Source of the DNA: Lachnospiraceae bacterium
Lineage (GTDB): Bacteria > Bacillota > Clostridia > Lachnospirales > Lachnospiraceae
NCBI GenBank assembly: GCA_024690605.1
Contig: JAILOV010000029.1
Coordinates: forward strand, 1 to 59,236
Length of the DNA stretch: 59,236 nt
Direction of reading: 5' to 3'
A program made the translations under genes and the position numbers. Position 1 is the stretch's first letter, and the number at the start of each line of letters is the position of its first letter. Shown here piece by piece: positions 16,146-24,618 of the stretch. The notes under the pieces are model-generated. The model made no database searches, was not told the DNA's origin, and saw nothing but the letters and a program-made list of their open reading frames with translations.

Positions 16146-17807
16146 TCAGGAAATATTCGCTTCCAGAAACCGGTCGAACGGGACCGGTTTGGAATAGTAA
16201 AAGCCCTGCAGGCTGTTGACGGAGAATTTCCGCAGATGATCGCGCATGGCCGCAGATTCGATCCCTTCGGCGCAGACATGGGAGCCATAGACGGAAGCCA
16301 GACCGGAAATGTGCTCCACCGTGTCCATGCTGTGTTTGTCCTTTTCGATATCCTTGACGAATTCGCGGTCGATCTTGACCACATCCAGCGGCAGCTCCCG
16401 CAGGATGCTGATCGAGGAATAGCCGGTACCGAAATCGTCAAGCGCAAACCGGATCCCGTGACTGCGAAGCGTCGTGATGATCCCGCGCAGCATGTCCAGA
16501 TCGAGCAGACGGCAGCGCTCCGTGATCTCCAGACAGAGATTGGATGCGGGAAACCCGGTCTCCTCGATGATATCGAGCACGGTTCTGGCAAAATCCGCCT
16601 TTTCCATCTGTGCATAGGATAGATTGACATTCATCACGAATTCGGGATAACGCGTGAGGAATTTCTTTCCGTCCAGCATCGCCTGACGCAGGATCCAGTC
16701 CCCCAGCTTCGGGAACAGTATGTCCTTTTCGACGATGGGGATGAAATCGTTTGGCGGCACTTCGCCGTATTTCTCATCCCTCCAGCGGATCAGGGCTTCC
16801 ATGCCGGAAAGCCGTTCCGTTTCGGTATCCATGATGGGCTGATAACAGAGATAAAAGCCCCGACAGTTGTCCACGATGCAGTCCCGGATGACATGCACCA
16901 TCTCCAGCTTCTTCCTGCTCTCGCGGTTTATCGTGTTGTGGAAGATGACCAGTTCGCCCCGCTGCCTGTCCTTGGATTCGTCATAGGCGTAGTTCAGGCA
17001 GGCGTAGATCGCCTGCTCGCCGACATCAAAACAGTCGATCCTCAGCATGCCGCCGTTTGTCACCAGGCAATAGCGATTGTCATCGACGATATAGCCGCTC
17101 ACCAGATCCGCCTTGCGCTCACGGTAGCGGACCGCGAACTCCTCTTCGGAGAGCACGGTGGAAAGCAGTGCGAACCGCGCCCCGTCCATGCGGTAGACCT
17201 TGCCGTCATCGCCCATGCACTTCTCAAGGGAGCGCGCAAGTGTCTGCAGTACGCGGTTGCCGACGGCATAGCCGTAGACATTGTTGATCTCGGAAAACCG
17301 GCTGATACCGATCATCAGCACGTTACAGGGCTTGCGTACGCGCGTGAGCGAGCGCAGTTCCTCGAAAAAGCCGTACTGGTTACGCAGACCCGTCACCGGA
17401 TCGATGTGGCTGTGGGAGCCGTGATTGCGGATGACACCGCCGAAGAAATTGGGATTGCCCTCCGGATCCTTGAGCGCGACCCCCTTGCAGGTGCAGACCA
17501 CATAGTCACCGTCCGCGTTCATCGCACGGTACTGCATGTCGTGACTGGTGACCTGCCCGTTCAGGATCGCTTCGATGTCCTCATGAAAACGCTGCCTGTC
17601 CTCGGGATGGAGATGTTCCCCCCAGATCTGTCCCGCGTGCTTCATATAAGTGCCGGGCATATTGAAATAGGCGACCGCCTCGTCGGACCAGCGGGAGATA
17701 TCCGTCTTCAGATCGCAGACATAGGCATAGGCACCCTCCGAGGCGATCGAAAACGCCTGGAACATCTCATCCAGTATGATCTTGCGTTCTTCCGGTGTCT
17801 GTTGCAT
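16146..17807 (-). CDS. PAS-GGDEF(degenerate)-EAL c-di-GMP phosphodiesterase
   Basis: 553 residues, no membrane segment. A PAS domain (about 20-128, ending FFGGVIRNHG) precedes a GGDEF-fold domain (135-290) in which the active site reads DGARF (208-212), so cyclase activity is not expected; it may bind GTP. The EAL domain (300-545) retains EAL (337-339), NVNLS, ITE, DDFGTGYSS (457-465), KID, EG and QGFYYSKP, the set needed for metal binding and c-di-GMP hydrolysis. RBS AGAGG. It lies downstream of the DUF5722 glycosidase on the same strand with a 150-base gap containing a strong hairpin, so probably transcribed separately. Confidence 0.92.
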   Translation of the reverse strand: MQQTPEERKIILDEMFQAFSIASEGAYAYVCDLKTDISRWSDEAVAYFNMPGTYMKHAGQIWGEHLHPEDRQRFHEDIEAILNGQVTSHDMQYRAMNADGDYVVCTCKGVALKDPEGNPNFFGGVIRNHGSHSHIDPVTGLRNQYGFFEELRSLTRVRKPCNVLMIGISRFSEINNVYGYAVGNRVLQTLARSLEKCMGDDGKVYRMDGARFALLSTVLSEEEFAVRYRERKADLVSGYIVDDNRYCLVTNGGMLRIDCFDVGEQAIYACLNYAYDESKDRQRGELVIFHNTINRESRKKLEMVHVIRDCIVDNCRGFYLCYQPIMDTETERLSGMEALIRWRDEKYGEVPPNDFIPIVEKDILFPKLGDWILRQAMLDGKKFLTRYPEFVMNVNLSYAQMEKADFARTVLDIIEETGFPASNLCLEITERCRLLDLDMLRGIITTLRSHGIRFALDDFGTGYSSISILRELPLDVVKIDREFVKDIEKDKHSMDTVEHISGLASVYGSHVCAEGIESAAMRDHLRKFSVNSLQGFYYSKPVPFDRFLEANIS

Positions 17808-17864
17808 TCCGTTTCCTCTGCTCCCCCAAAAGCAAGCGTTCCCGGTTGCGTTTCCTTACTCAAA

Positions 17865-17900
17865 GACAGATGTCCGCCGAGCGTCCGGCAGACACCTGTC
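17865..17900 (-). terminator. 15-bp RNA hairpin (terminator or leader structure)
   Basis: As minus-strand RNA, GACAGGUGUCUGCCG pairs over all 15 positions with CGGCGGACAUCUGUC around GACGCU, including two G-U pairs that are mismatches on the other strand, so the structure is meant for leftward RNA. It lies after the DUF5722 gene stop (17958) and before the EAL gene start. Only UUU follows, so either a weak terminator for the glycosidase mRNA or a 5'-leader element of the EAL mRNA. Confidence 0.55.
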
Positions 17901-17957
17901 ATAATGTCTCAAAGATAAAGACTCCGTTTCGGGCAAAAAAAGTCCATCCGCTGGCTG

Positions 17958-19601
17958 TCAGCCGACAACGCCGTCACCGCCGCGGGTCTGCATGATCCGG
18001 TTCGTCACCAGATACTGCACGCTCTGTCCGATGATGCCGGAGGCGATCTCCTCGGCCTTGACCTGATTGCCCGTGCCCATCCACTTGTAGCAGTCATAGG
18101 CTTTCTTGTGCGAGCCGTCGAGATTCTTCAGTCCCTGCGCGATGTGGCTTTCCATCTCGTGTGCGTCATCGGTCTCCCGGAAGAGGATGAACGCGTCGAT
18201 GTGCGGATTGGTCGCCGCCATCAGGTAGGCATAGACGATGGAGGCAGCCTGTGCGTCCTCACCGAAGCTCGATGTGTAGCCGATCTCCGAGAGCGAGATG
18301 CTGCGCACCGATCCGTTGGGCGCCAGAAACGCCGGCTGCGACATGTAGTTCGTCAGGATATCGATGTTCTCGATGGTGATGTAGGGCGTGGAGACATCGT
18401 TCTTGACCCAGACCGAAGGCTGATTCCAGGCATAGGGATCATAGAGCGGCGAGTTGTAGGGATGGAAGGACAGTCCCCAGTCGATGTTGCCCTCTCTGCT
18501 GATATAGTAGTTGAAGCGGTCGAGATAAGCCTTGCTCAGGAAGCATCCCGGATTGGATTTGCGTCCCCACTCCTGATCGATCGAGTTGTAAACCCGCGCG
18601 TTGGCGTTGACGCTCTTGATGCCGTTGTAGAAGATGCGGAACGCCTTGACATATTCGCTGACATTGAGCTCCAGATTCGTGGAACCCATGTGATACCACT
18701 CCGTGCGCGCGTTGACCTCGTTGCCGATCACCCAGTTGTCGATCTTGCCGTGTCCGTCCGTGCCGGAATAGCGCGCGGCAAGGAAGGTGGCGATCGCCTT
18801 CAGGTGTGCCGTGCCGCCGGGCTCTTTGGTGTTCATCGCATAGCCCGGGCACACGTGGCCGTCTCTGGAAAGCGGATGGATCAGATCCGCGCCGGCGGCC
18901 GTCTTGTTGTTGAGGATTGTCATGGTCAGCTGGAAGCCGTTCTGCTGGCACCAGGTCGCAAAGCCGTCATACTGTGCGAGCGCAGCGGTGTTGAATTCAT
19001 AGACCTGTCCGCCGTAGGGGAACTGGATCGTCGGCTTGGCGGGATCCGAGCTGGGACCCACGATATCGCCAAGATAGATGTTGTAGACCATCTGCGCAAC
19101 GCCGAGCTCCTTAAAGGTGGCCACATCGATCGTCTGCGGCAGGATCCCCTTGATGCCGTGATCGTTCCTCGCTGATGTCTGCGTGGCGATCGCCTCGGGG
19201 TTGGTGATATAATGCTCATCACTCACCTGGCTGTAGCCGCCGCCCTGCTTGGTGCACACGATGAATTTGCGCATCAGGTTGCTGTTGGCGGCACCGTTAT
19301 TCAAAGGAAACGTGAACTGGGTGCTCGTGCCGGCCGGTGCGCTGGCCACAATCTCGCCCGCGGGGCCGTCCTGATAGACCTCATTGGCGCAGATATAGTA
19401 GTTGCCGTCAGAACTTGCCGGTGCGGAAGCCGCCGTCGCGGTCACCACGACATTGCCTCCCGAAATGACGCACGATGTGATCGTCACCGGGCGGCCGGCC
19501 GCCTGCGCTTTCTGCGCGCTCTGCGGCGCTGCGGCGAGCAGTACTGTCAGTGCCGCTGTGAGAATTGCGGCGATCCCTCTTCTCAGGTTCCTCTTCTTCA
19601 C
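17958..19601 (-). CDS. Secreted glycosidase-like protein, DUF5722 family
   Basis: 547 residues from a GTG start with AAGGGAG 6 bases upstream. A Sec signal peptide (MKKRNLRRG, hydrophobic core, cut near AQA-AG at 35) leads to an N-terminal beta domain (40-130) and a TIM-barrel-like domain (140-510). DNWVIGNEVNART (Glu295) and ISLSEIGYTS (Glu439) fit the acid/base and nucleophile of clan GH-A retaining glycosidases; FHPYNSPLYDPYAW and FRETDD are typical of the family. Substrate unknown. It has its own consensus promoter (19645-19673) and is divergent from the flippase gene. Confidence 0.82.
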   Translation of the reverse strand: MKKRNLRRGIAAILTAALTVLLAAAPQSAQKAQAAGRPVTITSCVISGGNVVVTATAASAPASSDGNYYICANEVYQDGPAGEIVASAPAGTSTQFTFPLNNGAANSNLMRKFIVCTKQGGGYSQVSDEHYITNPEAIATQTSARNDHGIKGILPQTIDVATFKELGVAQMVYNIYLGDIVGPSSDPAKPTIQFPYGGQVYEFNTAALAQYDGFATWCQQNGFQLTMTILNNKTAAGADLIHPLSRDGHVCPGYAMNTKEPGGTAHLKAIATFLAARYSGTDGHGKIDNWVIGNEVNARTEWYHMGSTNLELNVSEYVKAFRIFYNGIKSVNANARVYNSIDQEWGRKSNPGCFLSKAYLDRFNYYISREGNIDWGLSFHPYNSPLYDPYAWNQPSVWVKNDVSTPYITIENIDILTNYMSQPAFLAPNGSVRSISLSEIGYTSSFGEDAQAASIVYAYLMAATNPHIDAFILFRETDDAHEMESHIAQGLKNLDGSHKKAYDCYKWMGTGNQVKAEEIASGIIGQSVQYLVTNRIMQTRGGDGVVG

Positions 19602-19644
19602 GACATTCTCCCTTCGATCAGTTCATATAGTCATAGCCTTTTTT

Positions 19645-19673
19645 ATAGTATTCATTTTGCGGCAACCTGTCAA
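19645..19673 (-). promoter_or_regulatory. Promoter of the DUF5722 gene
   Basis: On the minus strand TTGACA (19668-19673), 17-base spacer, TACTAT (19645-19650). The start would fall near 19638, giving a 37-base leader. Confidence 0.8.
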
Positions 19674-19740
19674 GTCGGCACGGCGTTTCGGGCGCCCGTG
19701 CCTTCTCCGGAAGGGGAACCGCGGAAATCCCTGCGCCGAC
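19674..19740. repeat. Nested inverted repeats in the divergent DUF5722/flippase region
   Basis: GGCACGG (19677-19683) pairs with CCGTGCC (19696-19702), and GTCGGC (19674-19679) with GCCGAC (19735-19740). The arms abut the -35 of the DUF5722 promoter and lie just upstream of the flippase promoter, so they could be an operator region; a remnant of a transcribed structure is equally possible. Confidence 0.35.
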
Positions 19741-19763
19741 GAATAGAAAAAAAGCCCGAAATC

Positions 19764-19772
19764 TGCTATGAT
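19764..19772 (+). promoter_or_regulatory. Extended -10 promoter placing the start of transcription at the flippase ATG
   Basis: TGCTATGAT is an extended -10. Seven bases later comes the ATG at 19780, the position expected for the first transcribed base. No Shine-Dalgarno site precedes any candidate start codon. This suggests a leaderless mRNA. Confidence 0.5.
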
Positions 19773-19779
19773 GCTCTAT

Positions 19780-21450
19780 ATGAGCACAAAAACCCCGAAA
19801 ACGGAGAATAAGAGCGACAACATGCTCGCACAGGCGGGGATCCTGGCCGCGGCCGGGATCGTCGTGCGGATCATCGGTCTTCTCTACCGCAGTCCCCTGA
19901 CCGGCATCATCGGCGACGAAGGAAACGGCTACTACAATTATGCCTACAACTGCTATGCCATCATCCTGCTGATCTCCGCCTACAGCATCCCGTCCGCGAT
20001 CTCCAAGGTGATCGCCGGCGAGCTCGCCCTCGGCAGGGACCGGAACGCCCAGCGCGTCTTTCACGGCGCGCTCCTCTATGTGCTGATCGTCAGCGGCGCC
20101 TTCTCCGTCTTTGTCTTTTTCGGCGCGGGACTCCTCACCTATGGCCATTCGGTGACCGTGCTCCGGGTCTTCTCCCCGACAATCCTGCTCTTCGGCTTTC
20201 TCGGCGTCCTGCGCGGCTATTTTCAGGCCATGCGGACCATGGTGCCGACCTCGGTCTCCCAGATCCTGGAGCAGCTTGTCAATGCCGCCGTCTCCCTTCT
20301 GGCCGCCTGGCTCTTCATCCGCGGAGCGGGCGACACGGACGCGACGACCCGCGCCGTGCGCGGTGCCGTCGGGAGCGCACTCGGCACCGGTGCCGGCGTG
20401 CTCACTGCCCTTCTGTTCATGCTCATCGTCTACGGCATCAACCGCGGCACGATCCTGAAGCGCATCCACTACTGTGCCAATCAGAACAGAGACTCCTGGG
20501 GCGCGGTCATGAAGCTGCTGGTCCTGACGGTAACCCCCTTTATCCTGAGCACCTTTATCTATAATTTCTCCACGATGCTCAATCAGACGATCTTCCAGCG
20601 CATCCTCATCCACACGCGGGGATTCCTCGAGGCGGATGTCGCGATCGCCTACGGGATCTTCTCCACCAAGGCCGTCGTCATCGCCAACATCCCCATCGCG
20701 CTGGCGAGCGCCCTCTCCTCCGCGATGATGCCCAATCTGTCGGGAAGTTTTGCCCGCGGAGACAGCAGAGAAGCCGGCTCCATTGTCGACCGGGCACTCA
20801 AAGCGACCCTCATGGTCTCCGTTCCCTGCGCCGCCGGCCTCTTCATCCTGTCACGGCCGATCGTGTTCCTCCTGTTCCCGCAGCGCGGTTCGCTCGACGA
20901 GGCCGCAGCGCTTCTTTCGGGCATCGCGGTCACGGTCGTCTTTTACAGCATCTCCACCGTCACCAACGCGGTGCTGCAGGGGATCGGGCGCATGAACCTC
21001 CCCGTCGTCAACGCGGCCGTTGCGCTTTTTGTGCAGGGTGCGGTGCTCGCGCTCCTGCTCCTGTTTACCGGCCTGGACAACGGGGCGCTGGTCATCGCCA
21101 TGATCCTCTATTCCCTCCTCATGTGTGTTCTGAACGAACGAAGCGTGAGAAAGCATCTGAAACGCGGGACGGACTGGCGCCGTCTCCTTGCAGCCCCCCT
21201 GCTTGCCGCGGCCGTCATGGCCGTCGTCACCCGGATCGTCTATCAGCTCGTCTCTCTTCTGCTCTCCGTTTTCATGAGCAGCGAATACCTGATCAACCTG
21301 CTTTCCCTGCTGCCGGCGCTTCTCGTCGCCGTGTGGATCTACGGCCTTCTTCTCATCCGTTTCGGCGGCGTCTCCGAGGAAGAGCTTCTGCGCATGCCGA
21401 AGGGGCGGACACTGGTCAGGCTCTTGAAGAAGGCGCGGATCCTGTCTTAA
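19780..21450 (+). CDS. SpoVB/MurJ-like polysaccharide or lipid II flippase
   Basis: 556 residues with about 14 membrane segments of the MOP exporter superfamily. The N-terminal KSDNMLAQAGILAAAGIVVRIIGLLYR and the acidic loop GIIGDEGNGYYNYAYN are typical of the Firmicutes SpoVB/YtgP branch that flips lipid-linked precursors such as lipid II. The charged region TPKTENKSDN precedes the first segment. ATGs at 19768 and 19771 are in frame, but 19780 fits the promoter geometry. No glycan synthesis genes are adjacent apart from glgA, which is convergent. Exact lipid substrate unknown. Confidence 0.9.
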   Translation: MSTKTPKTENKSDNMLAQAGILAAAGIVVRIIGLLYRSPLTGIIGDEGNGYYNYAYNCYAIILLISAYSIPSAISKVIAGELALGRDRNAQRVFHGALLYVLIVSGAFSVFVFFGAGLLTYGHSVTVLRVFSPTILLFGFLGVLRGYFQAMRTMVPTSVSQILEQLVNAAVSLLAAWLFIRGAGDTDATTRAVRGAVGSALGTGAGVLTALLFMLIVYGINRGTILKRIHYCANQNRDSWGAVMKLLVLTVTPFILSTFIYNFSTMLNQTIFQRILIHTRGFLEADVAIAYGIFSTKAVVIANIPIALASALSSAMMPNLSGSFARGDSREAGSIVDRALKATLMVSVPCAAGLFILSRPIVFLLFPQRGSLDEAAALLSGIAVTVVFYSISTVTNAVLQGIGRMNLPVVNAAVALFVQGAVLALLLLFTGLDNGALVIAMILYSLLMCVLNERSVRKHLKRGTDWRRLLAAPLLAAAVMAVVTRIVYQLVSLLLSVFMSSEYLINLLSLLPALLVAVWIYGLLLIRFGGVSEEELLRMPKGRTLVRLLKKARILS

Positions 21451-21475
21451 CCCGGATTCCCCGCGATCTTATAAC

Positions 21476-21506
21476 AAAAAGCGGCCCCCGCCAATGCGGA
21501 GACCGC
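21476..21506 (-). terminator. Rho-independent terminator of glgA
   Basis: On the minus strand an 11-bp stem GCGGTCTCCGC / GCGGGGGCCGC (two G-U pairs) closes on loop ATTG and is followed by TTTTTG. It lies 22 bases past the glgA stop. Confidence 0.85.
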
Positions 21507-21527
21507 CTGTGCTTCGAAAAGATCCGC

Positions 21528-22973
21528 TTACGGGCACAGCCACATGTACATTTCCTGATATTTCTGCGCGCTCACCTTCCAGGAGAAATCAACCTTCATC
21601 GCACGGTCGACCATCTTGTTCCATTCCCGGCGGTTGTCATAGTAGAGCGCTTCGGCCTCACGGATCGTGCCCAGCATCTCATGCGCGTTGTAGTTGAGGA
21701 AGCCGAAGCCCGTCCCGCTCGACTCAAAGCGGTTGTATGGCTCGACCGTGTCCTTGAGGCCGCCCGTCTGGCGCACGATCGGCAGCGTGCCGTACCGGAG
21801 CGCCATCAGCTGGGACAGTCCGCAAGGCTCAAAGAGCGAGGGCATCAGGAACGCGTCCGATGCCGCGTAGATCTTGTGGGAAAGCCCGTCCGAGTAGTAG
21901 ATGTTCGCGGACACCATATCGTGATACTTCCAGGCGAAATGCCGGAACATGTTCTCATACTGATCCTCGCCGGTGCCCAGCACCACGATCTGCACCGCGT
22001 CGTGGCAGAGTTCGTCCATCACATAGGCGATCAGGTCAAAGCCCTTCTGATCGGTGAGGCGCGAAACAATGCCCAGCATCATGCGCTTCTCATCGACCGC
22101 GAGTCCCAGCTCTTTTTGCAGCGCCGTCTTGTTCTTGCCCTTTTCCTTGCGGAAATTCACCTGATTGTAGGGATGCTCCAGATGTTTGTCCGTTTCGGGA
22201 TTGAAATCCTCGTAGTCGATGCCGTTCACGATACCGCGCAGATCGCCGGCTCTTGCGCGCAGGAGCCCGTCCAGTCCCTCGCCGTAGAACGGCATCTTGA
22301 TCTCCTCGGCATAGGTGTCGGAAACCGTCGTGATCGCGTCCGCATAGACGAGCCCGCCCTTTAAGAGGTTGCCGTCCTTGTAGAAGCCGAGCTTGTCCGG
22401 CGTGAAATAATAGTCCGGAAGCCCCGTGATGTCCTTGACCGTATCGATGTCCCACTTGCCCTGGAATTTTAGGTTGTGGATCGTCATCACGCTCTTGATC
22501 CCGCGGTAGAATTCATTGCCCTGGAACCGTTCCTTGAGATAGACGGGGATCAGACCGGTCTGCCAGTCATGGCAATGGATGATGTCCGGCCGGAAGTCGA
22601 CGACCGGCAGGATGGAAAGCGCCGCCTTGGAAAAATAGGTGTAACGCTCGATCTCAAAGACCACATCGTCGCCGTAGGGACGGTCACCGCTGAAATAGTA
22701 TTCGTTGTCGATGAAATAGTAGGTGATCCCCTCGACCACAGCTTTGAAAATGCCGACATACTCACGTTTCCAGTGGAAATCCATGTAGAAATTCGTGACA
22801 TATTCCAGCTTGTCCGTCATCTCCTGCTTCATGCAGCGGTATTTCGGGATGACGACACGAACATCGTAGTATTTTTTGTCGATCAGCTTGGGAAGCGAGC
22901 CCACGACATCAGCCAGTCCGCCGGTCTTGATGAAAGGGACGCCCTCTGACGCAACAAACAGGATATTCTTCAT
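21528..22973 (-). CDS. glgA: Glycogen synthase (ADP-glucose type, GT5)
   Basis: 481 residues, standard length. It transfers glucose from ADP-glucose to the non-reducing end of alpha-1,4-glucan. KTGGLADVVGSLPK (17-30) is the ADP-glucose binding motif, HCHDWQTGLIP the mid-domain hallmark, and EPCGLSQLMALRYGTLPIVRQTGGLKDTV the C-terminal catalytic region of GT-B fold GT5 enzymes. RBS AAAGGAG lies 8 bases before the ATG. It follows trpS by 12 bases, probably on the same transcript; other glg genes are not in the window. Confidence 0.97.
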   Translation of the reverse strand: MKNILFVASEGVPFIKTGGLADVVGSLPKLIDKKYYDVRVVIPKYRCMKQEMTDKLEYVTNFYMDFHWKREYVGIFKAVVEGITYYFIDNEYYFSGDRPYGDDVVFEIERYTYFSKAALSILPVVDFRPDIIHCHDWQTGLIPVYLKERFQGNEFYRGIKSVMTIHNLKFQGKWDIDTVKDITGLPDYYFTPDKLGFYKDGNLLKGGLVYADAITTVSDTYAEEIKMPFYGEGLDGLLRARAGDLRGIVNGIDYEDFNPETDKHLEHPYNQVNFRKEKGKNKTALQKELGLAVDEKRMMLGIVSRLTDQKGFDLIAYVMDELCHDAVQIVVLGTGEDQYENMFRHFAWKYHDMVSANIYYSDGLSHKIYAASDAFLMPSLFEPCGLSQLMALRYGTLPIVRQTGGLKDTVEPYNRFESSGTGFGFLNYNAHEMLGTIREAEALYYDNRREWNKMVDRAMKVDFSWKVSAQKYQEMYMWLCP

Positions 22974-22985
22974 CGATGCTCTCCT

Positions 22986-24086
22986 TTACTGACTGTATTT
23001 CTCGCTCTGCGCGCGGATCAGTTCCTCATCGTTGAAATAGTCGATCCGCATCGCCCGTTTGACCATGGACAGGGTTTCCGCCGCTTTCTTCTCGGCCACG
23101 ATACTGCCCTTGTGCAGAACCTCGTAGACATAGCCGATATCCTTCTGGAATTCCTCCCTGCGCTTGCGGATCGGCTCCAGTTCCGCCTGCAGACAGGCGT
23201 TCAGGAACTTCTTGACCTTGACATCGCCCAGACCGCCCCGCTCGTAGTGTGCCTTCATCTCATCGAGGTTCTGATAATCCGGGCAGAATTCCGCAAAATA
23301 CTCCGGTCTGGAGAATGCTTCCAGATAGATGAACACCGGATTGCCCTCGGTCTTGCCGGGATCCTCGACACGCAGATGACCGGGATCGGTGAACATGCTC
23401 ATGATCTTCTTCTTGATATCTTCGGGTTTCTCCGCAAGATAGATGCAGTTGTCCAGCGACTTGCTCATTTTGGCCCTGCCGTCGATCCCGGGAAGACGCA
23501 GGCACGCCGCATTATCCGGCAGCATGATCTGCGGCTCAACGAGCGTCTCGCCATAGGTGCCGTTGAAGCTGCGCACGATCTCGCGGCACTGCTCCAGCAT
23601 CGGCTCCTGGTCCTCGCCGACCGGCACGACCGTCGCCTGAAAGGCCGTGATGTCCGCCGCCTGCGAGATGGGATAGGTGAAAAAGCCGACCGGTATCCCG
23701 CCGCCGCTGGAAAAATCCCGCATCTGCAGCTCGGCCTTGACCGTGGGATTGCGCTGGAGTCTGGGAACCGTCACCAGATTCATGTAATAAAAGGACAGTT
23801 CCGTCAGCTCCGGAACCTGTGACTGGATGAACAGCGTGGATTTTTCCGGATCCAGTCCCACCGACAGATAGTCCAGGGCGACCTCGATGATGTTCTCCCG
23901 GACCTTTTCGGGATTCCGGGCATTGTCCGTCAGCGCCTGCGCGTCGGCGATCATGATATAGATCTCGTCATAGTTTCCGGAATTCTGCAGTTCCACCCGG
24001 CGTCTGAGGGAACCGACATAGTGTCCGACATGAAGCCGGCCCGTCGGACGGTCTCCCGTCAGGATGATCTTCTTATTTGCAGCCAT
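22986..24086 (-). CDS. trpS: Tryptophanyl-tRNA synthetase
   Basis: 366-residue class I synthetase that charges tRNA-Trp. [18 protein letters not shown] contains the HIGH-type motif (HVGH); KMSKSLDN (about 230) is the second signature. The variant [13 protein letters not shown] belongs to the branch also found in other Firmicutes. The ATG at 24086 (MAANKKIIL) is chosen over the upstream in-frame start because GGGAGG sits 8 bases before it. Promoter at 24128-24156; I find no T-box in the leader. Confidence 0.96.
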   Translation of the reverse strand: MAANKKIILTGDRPTGRLHVGHYVGSLRRRVELQNSGNYDEIYIMIADAQALTDNARNPEKVRENIIEVALDYLSVGLDPEKSTLFIQSQVPELTELSFYYMNLVTVPRLQRNPTVKAELQMRDFSSGGGIPVGFFTYPISQAADITAFQATVVPVGEDQEPMLEQCREIVRSFNGTYGETLVEPQIMLPDNAACLRLPGIDGRAKMSKSLDNCIYLAEKPEDIKKKIMSMFTDPGHLRVEDPGKTEGNPVFIYLEAFSRPEYFAEFCPDYQNLDEMKAHYERGGLGDVKVKKFLNACLQAELEPIRKRREEFQKDIGYVYEVLHKGSIVAEKKAAETLSMVKRAMRIDYFNDEELIRAQSEKYSQ

Positions 24087-24127
24087 TTCTTCTTCCTCCC
24101 GGCAGTCTTTTCTGCCACTCTTCCTAT

Positions 24128-24156
24128 AGTTTACGACCACAGCCTTCCTGTCGCAA
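24128..24156 (-). promoter_or_regulatory. Promoter of trpS-glgA
   Basis: On the minus strand TTGCGA (24151-24156), 17-base spacer, TAAACT (24128-24133). Each hexamer matches four consensus positions. Upstream, GTGTTC...GGACAC (24181-24200) is a short imperfect inverted repeat. The rest of 24160-24260 shows nothing else I can identify. Confidence 0.5.
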
Positions 24157-24261
24157 GAGGTTTTAGATTTCTTTTAGGACGTGTTCATATTTCGGACACA
24201 TTCTTCCGTTATGATAGGATCATTGAGAGCGGAAGTCAGGTACTCGGCACGAGCGGAAGCT

Positions 24262-24303
24262 CAAAAGCAAAGCCCCGGTTCGATCATCTTCGGATCGGGG
24301 CTT
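24262..24303 (-). terminator. Rho-independent terminator after barstar
   Basis: On the minus strand AAGCCCC pairs with GGGGCTT, with an inner GATC/GATC helix and a small bulge, followed by TGCTTTTG. It lies 12 bases past the barstar stop and ends the purine permease/barnase/barstar unit. Confidence 0.65.
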
Positions 24304-24315
24304 AACCAATCCCTC

Positions 24316-24618
24316 TTATCCCCGAAACCAGCGCACCCGCATGCCCGGCGTCTCTCCGGCGGCCTCATCAAGAAGCCGCGTGAGCGTCGCGAACAGTTTT
24401 GGTTGCGCATGTTCCAGAGCCAGTGACCGGTACAGGATCAGATTCCACCCCGCGCCGTTCTCCGTGAGCACATCATACAGCGCGTTCAGATTCCTGCCGT
24501 AATGCGCCGGCATCGGCAGCGCGGCGCACAGCCGTTCCTGCAGCGCATCCCGATCCGTCACGCCGGTCAGATCGATATAAAAGACCCGTTCCCTAATAGA
24601 GTCTTGTGAAGGTCTCAT
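24316..24618 (-). CDS. Barstar-family ribonuclease inhibitor
   Basis: 100 residues, the size of classical barstar (90). Core FYIDLTGVTDRDALQERL then PAHYGRNLNALYDVLTEN aligns with the barnase-binding helix of barstar (YYGENLDALWDCLTG). The inhibitor residue Asp39 is kept (Asp49 here) and Trp38 becomes Tyr48, while Tyr29 becomes His39 and Asp35 becomes Asn45. The ATG at 24618 has GGAGG 6 bases upstream and overlaps the end of the toxin-like gene by 26 bases, so inhibitor and ribonuclease are translated together. Role: cytoplasmic immunity against the barnase domain of the upstream lipoprotein. Easy to miss because its frame continues upstream inside the other gene. Confidence 0.92.
   Translation of the reverse strand: MRPSQDSIRERVFYIDLTGVTDRDALQERLCAALPMPAHYGRNLNALYDVLTENGAGWNLILYRSLALEHAQPKLFATLTRLLDEAAGETPGMRVRWFRG

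Noticed and set aside
24181..24426. Open frame of 81 codons on the + strand over the barstar terminator
   Set aside because: It lacks a ribosome binding site, covers a terminator and lies antisense to barstar, which has clear homology.
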